Shown piece by piece: positions 8,887 to 16,071 of a DNA stretch of 40,609 bases. The notes beneath the pieces were generated by a model. It did no database searches. It had not been told where the DNA came from and saw nothing but the letters and a program-made list of their open reading frames with translations. This stretch comes from Bacillota bacterium (GTDB lineage: Bacteria; Bacillota; Clostridia; Oscillospirales; Oscillospiraceae): positions 1 to 40,609 of the forward strand of contig JAQXPK010000082.1 in the NCBI GenBank assembly GCA_029100605.1. The letters run 5' to 3'. Positions within the stretch are counted from its first letter, which is position 1. The number at the start of each line of letters is the position of its first letter. The position numbers and the translations under genes were made by a program.

Positions 8887-9684
8887 ATGGACACGCTCAC
8901 AAAAAAACTGGAGGCGGTCATGGATGCCTTTCCCGCCAAATCCGCGCTGTACTGCGTCGATCTCACCACGCAGACACCCATCGCCGCCATCCGGGAAACC
9001 ACCCGGGTCGTTTCCGCCTCCACCATCAAGGTGCCCATTTTGTGCTGCGCCCTACAGGATGTGATGGAGGGGAGACTATCGCTTCAGCAGAGTCTGGCAA
9101 TCACGCCAGACAATTTCTGTGATGACACGGAGGTCTTTGAGCCTGGCTACCGCCGCGACGGCGCGACCCTCTGGGAGATGCTGTACTGGATGATCGTCTC
9201 CAGCGACAACACCGCCACCAACACGGTGATCTCTCTGCTGGGCTACGACCACGTCAACCGTTACTGCGAAGCAATCGGCCTGTCCCAGACCTCTCTTCAG
9301 CGGAAAATGCTGGACTACCAGGCCATTGCGGAGGGGCGGAACAACTACACCTCACCCCTTGATCTGTACCGGGTGTTCTCCCTGCTGTACCGGGGGGAAA
9401 TCCTGACCCAGAGCCTCCGGGACGTGGCCTTTGACTTTCTCTCCCGCTGCCGCAGCACCGACGCGCTGCAGCGCTACATTCCCGACCCCGTCCCTGTACT
9501 CCATAAGCCCGGCGGGCTGGATCACCTGAACCACGACGCGGGCATTTTCCTGCTGAAAGACCGCCCCTACTATCTGGGCGTCTTTACCTGGGACGGCCCC
9601 GCGCTGGACGGACAGCCCCAGCAGAACCGGCTCATCGGGCAGCTGTCCCGGATGGTTTATGACGCCATGAAAGGAGAATGCTGA
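8887..9684 (+). CDS. Class A beta-lactamase-fold serine hydrolase, probably not a beta-lactamase
   Basis: 265 residues, no signal peptide, so probably cytoplasmic. It has the acyl-serine motif S45-T-I-K48 and S106-D-N108 of the beta-lactamase/transpeptidase superfamily. The class A general-base Glu166 region is replaced: the stretch LQRKMLDYQ carries no Glu and no ExxLN motif. The third motif, normally K-T/S-G, is K207-P-G209. These changes argue against efficient beta-lactam hydrolysis and suggest a peptidase or esterase, or a binding role. The gene begins 2 bases after the ldcA-like gene and ends 1 base before the NlpC/P60 gene, so it must be co-translated with them. Its likely substrate is an imported cell-wall peptide, an inference from context only. 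Confidence 0.82.
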   Translation: MDTLTKKLEAVMDAFPAKSALYCVDLTTQTPIAAIRETTRVVSASTIKVPILCCALQDVMEGRLSLQQSLAITPDNFCDDTEVFEPGYRRDGATLWEMLYWMIVSSDNTATNTVISLLGYDHVNRYCEAIGLSQTSLQRKMLDYQAIAEGRNNYTSPLDLYRVFSLLYRGEILTQSLRDVAFDFLSRCRSTDALQRYIPDPVPVLHKPGGLDHLNHDAGIFLLKDRPYYLGVFTWDGPALDGQPQQNRLIGQLSRMVYDAMKGEC

Positions 9685-9685
9685 G

Positions 9686-10504
9686 ATGAAAGCCATTGTG
9701 AAGGTTCCCGTCTGCTCCCTGCTTGCCGCGCCCACCCGGGAAAGCACTCTGGAGGACGAGGTGCTTTACGGCATGGTGGTGGAGATCCTCGAAGCGCCGG
9801 CTCCCGGCTGGTATCGTATCCGCACCCACTACCGCTATGAGGGCATCGTCTCCGGGGAGGATCTGCTCGTGGACGACGAGGCCGCCGCCCGGTGGGAAGC
9901 ACTGCCCAAAAAGGTCATCCGCAACAAGAATTTCTGTGACGTGCTCTCTGAGCCAAAGGTGCAGGGCTGGATCCTCGCCGCCCTGCCCCGGGGCGGGGTC
10001 GTATCCCCCGTGGGGCAGCCGGAGAAAGGCTGGCGGAAGATTCTTCTGGTGGACGGAAGAACGGGGTTTCTACCGGAGAGTATCCTGTCCGACCTTCCCA
10101 CCGCGCCAGTGTCCCAGGACGAAAGCGTACTGCGTCAGGCGCTGGTGGATTCCGCCATGCTCTACCGGGGCACCCACTACCGCTGGGGCGGAAAATCCCC
10201 CATGGGCATCGACTGCTCCGGCCTTTGCTCCATGGCCTATCTGCTTTGCGGCATCCTCATCTACCGGGACGCTCATATCCGGGAGGACTTCCCCATTCAC
10301 GAAATCCCCATAGAAGCCATCAAGCCCGGGGACCTGCTGTTTTTCCCCGGTCACGTCGCCATGTACATCGGCTCCGGCCGCTACTGCCACAGCACCGGCA
10401 AGCACGGAGACAACGGCTTCACCGTCAATTCCCTGATCCCCAGTGACCCCGATTATCGGGCGGATCTGCGTGAGCATATCACCCAGGTCGGCTCCTATTT
10501 TTGA
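9686..10504 (+). CDS. SH3-NlpC/P60 endopeptidase, YkfC-like
   Basis: Predicted gamma-D-glutamyl-L-diamino-acid endopeptidase acting on free murein peptides. 272 residues: two SH3-like segments (about 1-65 and 75-135), then the NlpC/P60 domain. Catalytic residues appear as Cys177 in GIDCSG, His223 in FFPGHVAMY and His235 in RYCHST; the 12-residue His-His spacing is what I recall for Bacillus YkfC. There is no signal peptide, as in YkfC, which acts on imported peptides with a free N-terminal L-Ala. It starts 1 base after the preceding stop. In B. subtilis ykfC also sits in an operon with an S66 carboxypeptidase gene (ykfA) and a peptide transporter gene. The YkfB epimerase is absent here. Confidence 0.88.
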   Translation: MKAIVKVPVCSLLAAPTRESTLEDEVLYGMVVEILEAPAPGWYRIRTHYRYEGIVSGEDLLVDDEAAARWEALPKKVIRNKNFCDVLSEPKVQGWILAALPRGGVVSPVGQPEKGWRKILLVDGRTGFLPESILSDLPTAPVSQDESVLRQALVDSAMLYRGTHYRWGGKSPMGIDCSGLCSMAYLLCGILIYRDAHIREDFPIHEIPIEAIKPGDLLFFPGHVAMYIGSGRYCHSTGKHGDNGFTVNSLIPSDPDYRADLREHITQVGSYF

Positions 10505-10519
10505 GAAAGGAAGAATTCT

Positions 10520-11329
10520 ATGAAAGTTTTTTTGAGCGCGGATATGGAAGGCACCTGCGGCGTCGTCTCCTGGCCCGAGACGGAGCCTGCCACTCCCTTT
10601 GACTACGCCCCCATGCAGAAGCAGATGACCCGTGAGGTGGCAGCCGCCTGCCGGGGCGCTCTGGCCGCCGGTGCGGAAGAGGTTCTGGTGAAGGACGCCC
10701 ACGACTCCGCCCGGAACATTGACCCCACTGCCCTGCCCCGGAACATCCGCATGAACCGGAGCTGGTCCGGCGACCCCTTAAGCATGATGAGCGGCCTGAA
10801 TCAGGAGAAATTCGACGCCGTGTTCTTCACCGGCTACCACGCTTGGGCCGGCTGCCCCGGCAACCCCCTGAGCCACACCATGAACGGCAAAAACAACCAT
10901 GTTTTCCTCAACGGCACGCTGTGCAGCGAGTTTCTCCTCAATTCCTACACCGCCGGCTATTACGGCGTTCCCGTGGCTCTGCTCACCGGCGACAAGGCGC
11001 TGTGTGACTTTGCCAAAACGCTGATTCCCGCCATCACCACCGTCCCCGTCAATGTGGGCCGGGGCGGCAGCGTCACCTCATTGCATCCCGACGAGGCGGT
11101 GGAGCGCATTGAAGCGGCGGCGAAGGAGGCGGCGGCAAAGGCCGATCAGTGCGTCGTCCCCATGCCGGAACACTTCCACATGGAGATCGACTTTTTCAAG
11201 CACCATGTGGCCTACTCCAAGAGCTTCTACCCCGGCGCCGTGCTGAAGGACGACAAGATCGTCTGCTTCGACTCCGACGACTGGTTTGAAATGCTCCGCT
11301 TCTGCCACTTTGTCCTCAGCGACGGCTGA
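10520..11329 (+). CDS. dppA: D-aminopeptidase, M55 family (DppA-like)
   Basis: Zinc D-aminopeptidase that in B. subtilis splits D-Ala-D-Ala and related peptides. 269 residues, close to the 274 of DppA. It opens with MKVFLSADMEGTCGV; the metal ligands of the family can be placed at Asp8, Glu10, His61 (in KDAHDS), His107 (in TGYHAW) and Glu137 (in LCSEF), with the further conserved His119 in SHTMNG. No signal peptide. Last gene of the operon, with GAAAGGAAG before ATG and a strong terminator 15 bases after the stop. In Bacillus dppA lies directly before the dppBCDE importer, so the association is ancient although the order differs. Confidence 0.92.
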   Translation: MKVFLSADMEGTCGVVSWPETEPATPFDYAPMQKQMTREVAAACRGALAAGAEEVLVKDAHDSARNIDPTALPRNIRMNRSWSGDPLSMMSGLNQEKFDAVFFTGYHAWAGCPGNPLSHTMNGKNNHVFLNGTLCSEFLLNSYTAGYYGVPVALLTGDKALCDFAKTLIPAITTVPVNVGRGGSVTSLHPDEAVERIEAAAKEAAAKADQCVVPMPEHFHMEIDFFKHHVAYSKSFYPGAVLKDDKIVCFDSDDWFEMLRFCHFVLSDG

Positions 11330-11344
11330 GTTTTCCACAAACGC

Positions 11345-11382
11345 AAGGGTATGCGCCTTCCCGGCGCATACCCTTTTCTTTT
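11345..11382 (+). terminator. Strong intrinsic terminator of the peptide operon
   Basis: AAGGGTATGCGCC (11345-11357), 5-base loop, GGCGCATACCCTT (11363-11375): a perfect 13-bp stem followed by TTCTTTT. It closes the nine-gene unit. Confidence 0.92.
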
Positions 11383-11426
11383 ACCTGCCAAAAAATACGA
11401 AGAAAACAAGCTGAATTTTGGGCAGC

Positions 11427-11462
11427 ATTATTATTGACCATCTGGTCAATAATAATTATAAT
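11427..11462 (+). promoter_or_regulatory. Promoter overlapped by a perfect TetR-type operator
   Basis: The promoter is TTGACC (11435-11440), 16-base spacer, TATAAT (11457-11462). A perfect inverted repeat covers it: ATTATTATTGACCA (11427-11440), TC, TGGTCAATAATAAT (11443-11456), 14-bp arms. A repressor bound here would mask the -35 box and the whole spacer. The adjacent TetR gene starts 29 bases downstream, so autoregulation is the simple reading. Confidence 0.85.
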
Positions 11463-11490
11463 AGAAGCGATTTTTCAGCAGGAGGCCGTT

Positions 11491-12093
11491 ATGAAGAAGA
11501 GCGAAAGAACAGAACTCACCGTTTCCCGGATTGTGGACGCGGCAATGGAAGAGTTCGGGAAGAACGGATACGCCGGCGGAACCGTGAACAACATCTGCAA
11601 GACGGGAATCAACAAGGGGCTGCTCTACCACAATTTCTCCGGAAAGGACGCCCTCTACCTTGCCTGTCTCAGGCGTAGCTGCGAAAAACTGACGGCGTAC
11701 CTTCGGGAGCGGGACGCCGGGTCGGACTTGAAGCGGTACATGGAAGCCCGTATGGCTTTTTTCGACACCTTCCCCAATGAAGCCCATATTTTCTTTGAGG
11801 CGCTGCTCAATCCCCCCGCGGGTCTTTCCGCTGAAGTTGCCGACGCATTGTCGGACTTTACCGTGCTGAATGAGGAAGTCTTTCAAAAATTCATGAACAC
11901 CCTCCGGCTTCGCGATGGCGTAACCAGGGAGAACGCCCTTTCCTATTGTCACCTGATACAGACCATGTTCAACGGCTACTTCAGCAGCCCGGCCTTTCAG
12001 AGCATCCCACTGACGGAAAAGGCAAAAATCCACGAAGAAGCCACTTCCAGACTGTTGGATTACATGATTTACGGAATTGCAAAGGGAGAATAA
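11491..12093 (+). CDS. TetR/AcrR family transcriptional repressor
   Basis: 200 residues. The N-terminal three-helix DNA-binding domain (about residues 8-58) contains IVDAAMEEFGKNGYAGGTVNNICKTG in two parts, followed by the family-typical GLLYHNFSGKDALYLACL. The C-terminal ligand domain shows no recognisable specificity. ATG at 11491 is chosen because GGAGG lies 5 bases upstream; an upstream in-frame ATG at 11434 falls inside the operator and has no ribosome binding site. It is 3 bases from the antiporter gene, so both are on one transcript controlled by the palindromic operator. Confidence 0.9.
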   Translation: MKKSERTELTVSRIVDAAMEEFGKNGYAGGTVNNICKTGINKGLLYHNFSGKDALYLACLRRSCEKLTAYLRERDAGSDLKRYMEARMAFFDTFPNEAHIFFEALLNPPAGLSAEVADALSDFTVLNEEVFQKFMNTLRLRDGVTRENALSYCHLIQTMFNGYFSSPAFQSIPLTEKAKIHEEATSRLLDYMIYGIAKGE

Positions 12094-12096
12094 AAT

Positions 12097-13326
12097 ATGG
12101 TTGGTTATTTGCTGCGTTGGTTGCTAACCCTCGCCGCTGCTTTCCTCGCCGGGAAGCTGATGGCGAAAATCAAAATGCCCTCGATCTTGGGATGGTTGAT
12201 TGCGGGTATGCTCCTTGGCCCCCATGCGGTGGGGCTGATGCCTCAGACGATCTTGGACGCCGGGTGGTATCGCCTGATTATCATGTGGATGCAGTGCGCT
12301 TTCGGCGTTATGCTGGGAGCTGAGTTGATCTGGAAGAAGCTCAAAAGCTACGGAAAGGCGCTGGTCATCACAACTCTGACCCAATCCCTTGGCACGTTTG
12401 CCTTGGTCAGTCTTGCCTTTGGAATCATATTTGCGGTAACCGAGGTACCGATCTACCTGGCGTTTGTCTTCGGCGGAATCGCCCTCGCCACAGCGCCTGC
12501 GCCGGCACTGTCGATCGTCAACGAGTTCCACGCGAAAGGGCCGGTGACCGACACGCTTCTGCCCATGACAGTACTGGACGATGTTGTGGGAATCGCGGTT
12601 TTCTTTACCGTCAATTCCCTGGTGGCACGGGCGGTTTCCGGCGGTGCCGTTCCCCTGGTCATGATTCCCGTCATGATCTTTCTTCCCATTGTTGTGGGTG
12701 GCGTCGTTGGGCTTCCCACCGGCCTGCTGCTGAAACGATGCCGGAAAAAGGCACCCACGCTGGCTGTGCTGCTCCTGGGCATTACCGTCACCATGGGAAT
12801 CGGCTGGACGCTCAATACCTTCCTGCTCACCGGAATTACCCTGAACTATATGCTGATGGGCGTCTCCTTCGCCGCCGTTTTTTCCAATCTCGTACCGGAG
12901 GCACGGTTAAACGAGATTTCCGCTGACTTCTCCCCCGTACTGGGTGTTTCCCTGCTGGCAGCAATCGTCGATCTGGGCGCGCCCCTGAATTATCACCTGA
13001 TCCTGGGGGCGGGACTGTATACCTTCGTCTACATTCTCTCCCGCGCCTGCGGCAAGTATTTCGGCGCAAGATTCGGTGCCAGAATCACGGGTATGCCGGG
13101 CACGGTGCGGAAGTACCTCGGTTTGACCCTGCTCCCCCATTCCGGCGTATCCCTGGTGTTTACGGGAATCATATGTTCCACCCTTGCCTCTGTGCCGCAG
13201 CTTGTGCAGATCGTCCAGGGCACAATCGCTGCCGCTGCCGTTATCAACGAGTTTATTGCGGTAATCGCCGCGAAAAAGGGCTTTGAATTGGCAAAGGAAA
13301 TTCCAAAGGCACCAAAAACAGCATGA
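12097..13326 (+). CDS. CPA2 family cation:proton antiporter (Kef/NapA type membrane domain)
   Basis: 409 residues, almost entirely hydrophobic, about 12 helices, Na_H_Exchanger domain. The sequence opens with the typical PSILGWLIAGMLLGP. The double aspartate of the ion path is Asp161-Asp162 in VLDDVVGI. There is no C-terminal TrkA nucleotide-binding domain as in Kef channels, so it is probably a Na+/H+ or K+/H+ exchanger, or an unknown monovalent ion exporter. It is co-transcribed with the TetR gene (3-base gap), which implies induction by a small molecule rather than by pH alone. The substrate cannot be read from sequence. Confidence 0.87.
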   Translation: MVGYLLRWLLTLAAAFLAGKLMAKIKMPSILGWLIAGMLLGPHAVGLMPQTILDAGWYRLIIMWMQCAFGVMLGAELIWKKLKSYGKALVITTLTQSLGTFALVSLAFGIIFAVTEVPIYLAFVFGGIALATAPAPALSIVNEFHAKGPVTDTLLPMTVLDDVVGIAVFFTVNSLVARAVSGGAVPLVMIPVMIFLPIVVGGVVGLPTGLLLKRCRKKAPTLAVLLLGITVTMGIGWTLNTFLLTGITLNYMLMGVSFAAVFSNLVPEARLNEISADFSPVLGVSLLAAIVDLGAPLNYHLILGAGLYTFVYILSRACGKYFGARFGARITGMPGTVRKYLGLTLLPHSGVSLVFTGIICSTLASVPQLVQIVQGTIAAAAVINEFIAVIAAKKGFELAKEIPKAPKTA

Positions 13327-13333
13327 TTCTCTA

Positions 13334-13368
13334 CCCGCTGCTGAAGCCCGGCAGCGGGCGTGCTTTTC
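13334..13368 (+). terminator. Terminator of the TetR-antiporter unit
   Basis: CCCGCTGC (13334-13341), 9-base loop, GCAGCGGG (13351-13358), then CGTGCTTTTCTCTT. The 8-bp GC stem starts 7 bases after the stop codon; the T-tract is slightly displaced. Confidence 0.7.
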
Positions 13369-13370
13369 TC

Positions 13371-13398
13371 TTGCAAATCGGCTGATTTGTGCTATAGT
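13371..13398 (+). promoter_or_regulatory. Promoter of the M42 peptidase gene
   Basis: TTGCAA (13371-13376), 16-base spacer, TATAGT (13393-13398), about 25 bases before ATG with AAAAAAGGAG between. Confidence 0.65.
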
Positions 13399-13422
13399 AA
13401 AAGGAAAAAAGGAGACAGACAG

Positions 13423-14460
13423 ATGAACAAGGAATTCCTCTACACCCTGCTTGACAGTATGTCCGTATCCGGGCATGAGATTCCCCTGCAGAAAAAGGTC
13501 ATCGCGGAAATGGCCCCCCACTGCGACAAAATCCTTACGGATTACACCGGCAACGTGGTGTGTGTGCTGAACCCGGACGCCCCCTTCAAGGTGATGCTTG
13601 CCGCCCACATTGACGAAATCGGCCTCATCGTCACCCACATCCAGCCCGACGGCCTGCTGCGGGTGGCAAAATCCGGCGGCATTTTCCCCGGCACCTATCC
13701 CGGGCATCAGGTCGCCGTCCACGGCTACGCCGGGACGGTATACGGCGCGGTGGTTCGCTCCAAGGCCATGGACAAAGCCGACCTGAAGGTGGACGAGCTG
13801 TACATCGACATCGGCGCGAAGGACGCTGCCGACGCCCGGAAATACGTCCAGGAGGGCGACCCCGTCCACCTGAACACCTACCATCAGGAAATGCTCAACG
13901 GTTTCCTCTCCGCCCGGGCTGTGGATGACCGGGGCTGCGCCTTCATCATTCTGGAAGCCCTGAAACGGGCAAAAGCGCTGGGCTGCACCATCGGCGTCTA
14001 CACCGCCACCACCGTGGGCGAGGAGACCACCGGACGGGGTTCCCACTGGGTCGGCTCCCGAATTCAGCCGGATGTTGCCATCGTCACCGATGTCACCTAT
14101 GCCTCCGACTATCCCGGTGTGGATCCCAAGGAATCCGGGGAGGTCAAGCTGGGCGGCGGCGGTGTGATCTGCAACAGCTCCATCGCAAATCAGAAGCTCA
14201 ACGATCTGCTGAAGGCCGTGGCGAGGGAAAACGGCATCCCCTACCAGGTGGAATCCTACATGGGCAGAACCTACACCGACGCGGACAATCTTCACGTCAC
14301 GGGCACCGGTGTCGTCACCGCCCTATTGTCCCTGCCGCTTCGCTATATGCACTGCCCCTGCGAGGTCTGCCACATGGACGACATTGAAAATTCCATCGAA
14401 TTGCTGGCACGCTTCCTGTGCCGGATTGACGCGCATACCGACCTCGACCCCTTCCATTGA
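13423..14460 (+). CDS. M42 family metallo-aminopeptidase
   Basis: Cytoplasmic di-metal aminopeptidase of the glutamyl aminopeptidase/tetrahedral aminopeptidase group, which trims short peptides to amino acids. 345 residues, full length. The ligands are clear: His62 in AHIDE, bridging Asp168 in VDDRG, general base Glu200 and ligand Glu201 in VGEETTG, Asp223 in TDVTYASD, His317 in CHMDD. These spacings match known M42 enzymes. ATG at 13423 is preceded by AAGGAG; the frame stays open upstream without a better site. It has its own promoter and is 50 bases from the next gene. It could finish the degradation of peptides imported by the upstream operon, but it is not part of that transcript. Confidence 0.92.
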   Translation: MNKEFLYTLLDSMSVSGHEIPLQKKVIAEMAPHCDKILTDYTGNVVCVLNPDAPFKVMLAAHIDEIGLIVTHIQPDGLLRVAKSGGIFPGTYPGHQVAVHGYAGTVYGAVVRSKAMDKADLKVDELYIDIGAKDAADARKYVQEGDPVHLNTYHQEMLNGFLSARAVDDRGCAFIILEALKRAKALGCTIGVYTATTVGEETTGRGSHWVGSRIQPDVAIVTDVTYASDYPGVDPKESGEVKLGGGGVICNSSIANQKLNDLLKAVARENGIPYQVESYMGRTYTDADNLHVTGTGVVTALLSLPLRYMHCPCEVCHMDDIENSIELLARFLCRIDAHTDLDPFH

Positions 14461-14510
14461 TTTCCAAAACCGTTTATCCATAACCATTTACATATTGGGA
14501 GGAAACCATC

Positions 14511-15533
14511 ATGACCTATCAGGAAGTGCTCCAGAACGCGAGAGAAACCCTAAGCCCCAACTGCAAGGCCTGTCCCGTCTGCAACGGTAAGGCCTGCGGC
14601 AATCACATTCCCGGCCCCGGCGCCAAGGGTGTCGGCGACACCGCCATTCGCAACTATGAAAAATGGCAGGAAATCCGGATCAACATGGACACCATTCACC
14701 CCTTCGTCACCCCGGACACCTCGCTGGAGCTGTTCGGCAAGTCCTTCCGCTATCCCTTCTTCGCCGGCCCTGTAGGTGCCGTCACCACCCACTACAGCGA
14801 CAAGTATGACGACATGGCCTACAACAACATTCTGGTCAAGGCCTGCGCCGACAACGGCATTGCCGCCTTTACCGGCGACGGCCTCAACGCTGAGGTGATG
14901 AAGGTGGCCTGTCAGGCCATCGCCGCCGCGGGCGGCATGGGCATCCCCACGGTGAAGCCCTGGAATCAGGAGACCATCGAGGCGAAAATGGAGCTGTGCA
15001 AGCGCTCCGGCTGCTTTGCCGTGGCGATGGACATTGACGCGGCGGGTCTGCCCTTCCTGAAGAACATGAATCCCCCGGCTGGCAGCAAAACCGTGGAGCA
15101 GCTGGCGGAAATCGCCAAAACGGCGCTCAGACCCTTTATCGTCAAGGGTGTCATGACCGTCGCCGGTGCCCGGAAGGCTCAGCAGGCGGGGGCTTCCGCC
15201 ATCGTGGTCAGCAACCACGGCGGTCGGGTGCTGGATCAGTGCCCCGCCACGGCGGAGGTGCTGGCAGACATCGTGGACGCCCTGAAGGGCAGCGGCGTCA
15301 AAATCATCGTAGACGGCGGCATCCGCAGCGGCGTGGACGTGTTCAAGGCGCTGGCAATCGGTGCGGACGCGGTGATCATCTGCCGCCCCTTCGTTCCCAT
15401 GGTCTACGGCGGCGGAGAGGAGGGCGTGAAGCTCTTTATCGAAAAGATCGGCGCAGAGCTGAGCGACACCATGGCAATGTGCGGTGCCAAGGATCTGGCC
15501 TCCATCAACCGGGATATGCTCTTTTTGAAATAA
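14511..15533 (+). CDS. FMN-dependent alpha-hydroxy-acid dehydrogenase/oxidase
   Basis: 340 residues, TIM-barrel FMN enzyme of the lactate oxidase/glycolate oxidase family, expected to oxidise an L-2-hydroxy acid such as lactate. Active-site residues are visible: Lys212 in VKGV, His236 and Arg239 in SNHGGRVLD. The phosphate-binding part reads VDGGIRSGVDVFKALAIGADAV. The N-terminus carries C18-x2-C21-x2-C24-x4-C29, which is not part of the classical enzyme and could bind metal or an iron-sulfur cluster. In an anaerobe it is more likely a dehydrogenase than an oxygen-using oxidase. GGGAGG precedes ATG. Probably co-transcribed with the M42 gene, since no terminator lies in the 50-base gap. Confidence 0.88.
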   Translation: MTYQEVLQNARETLSPNCKACPVCNGKACGNHIPGPGAKGVGDTAIRNYEKWQEIRINMDTIHPFVTPDTSLELFGKSFRYPFFAGPVGAVTTHYSDKYDDMAYNNILVKACADNGIAAFTGDGLNAEVMKVACQAIAAAGGMGIPTVKPWNQETIEAKMELCKRSGCFAVAMDIDAAGLPFLKNMNPPAGSKTVEQLAEIAKTALRPFIVKGVMTVAGARKAQQAGASAIVVSNHGGRVLDQCPATAEVLADIVDALKGSGVKIIVDGGIRSGVDVFKALAIGADAVIICRPFVPMVYGGGEEGVKLFIEKIGAELSDTMAMCGAKDLASINRDMLFLK

Positions 15534-15583
15534 CCCGAAGTGCTTATCGATTTTACTCAGCTACCCGACACATAGAACTTTGA

Positions 15584-15730
15584 ATTGACAATTAACAATG
15601 GACAATTGACAATTAAGAAATCCCTTCGGGATATATTAAAATAAGAATAATTTTGACGAAAATACCCGCTATTATTTCAAAAAGCTTCCCGCAGGGGCAC
15701 AATAATAATTGTCAACTGTCAATTGTCAAT
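15584..15730. repeat. MITE-like A/T-rich palindromic element
   Basis: A stretch of about 147 bases with imperfect inverted ends. The left end starts ATTGACAATTAACAATG (15584) and contains the ACAATT unit three times; the right end is AATAATTGTCAACTG (15704) through GTCAATTGTCAAT at 15730. The middle holds a small TCCC-GGGA hairpin (15621-15631) and no ORF. Base composition is far more A/T-rich than the surrounding DNA. Similar elements are, as far as I recall, repeated in genomes of this bacterial group. Confidence 0.6.
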
Positions 15731-15805
15731 CCGGCGAGGCAGCTAAATTCCAATTTGCTGGTTTGCTGAGTTAAGCTGGTATGCATATCATCCAAACTCC
15801 CCACA

Positions 15806-15838
15806 GCGGCAGGCGCGAACGTGCGCCTGCCGCTTTTT
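15806..15838 (+). terminator. Strong intrinsic terminator after the repeat
   Basis: GCGGCAGGCGC (15806-15816), 6-base loop, GCGCCTGCCGC (15823-15833), TTTTT: a perfect 11-bp stem. It probably once sat close behind the alpha-hydroxy-acid enzyme gene, before the repeat was inserted between them. Confidence 0.88.
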
Positions 15839-15914
15839 GAGGGACTGCCCCATTCTCCCCCGGCAAAAGTTCAGAGCGGCATGGGGTGTCCTGGGCGAGA
15901 CTCCGCAAAATGCC

Positions 15915-16013
15915 CAAATGTGAACAGAGTATTACGCAAAATCTGTCAGATTTTACGAATTATTCAACTCAGCGACATTTGTGCTTCACAGATGAACAAA
16001 TGTGGTGTATAAT
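15915..16013 (+). promoter_or_regulatory. Promoter with flanking palindromes upstream of the unknown gene-cstA unit
   Basis: Promoter: TTCACA (15985-15990), 17-base spacer, TATAAT (16008-16013). ACATTTGT (15975-15982) and ACAAATGT (15996-16003) form a perfect inverted repeat that brackets the -35 box. CAAATGTG occurs again at 15915-15922 and 15997-16004. Further upstream AAAATCTG-T-CAGATTTT (15938-15954) is a perfect palindrome. These are good candidate regulator sites; the regulator is unknown. Confidence 0.65.
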
Positions 16014-16071
16014 CAGGTCGTTCTGCCAGCCAGCCGCCGCAGACGGCACACTCAACGGAAAGGATCCCCCT

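Noticed and set aside
8887..9684. Beta-lactamase resistance gene
   Set aside because: No signal peptide, no Glu166-type residue, KPG instead of KTG, and co-translation with murein-peptide enzymes.
11434..11490. Earlier start codon for the TetR gene at 11434
   Set aside because: It lies inside the operator/promoter and upstream of the TATAAT box, so it would not be transcribed from that promoter; GGAGG at 11481 supports 11491.
15584..15730. CRISPR-like array because of repeated ACAATT units
   Set aside because: The units are irregular, occur as inverted ends and lack unique spacers of constant length; no cas genes nearby.
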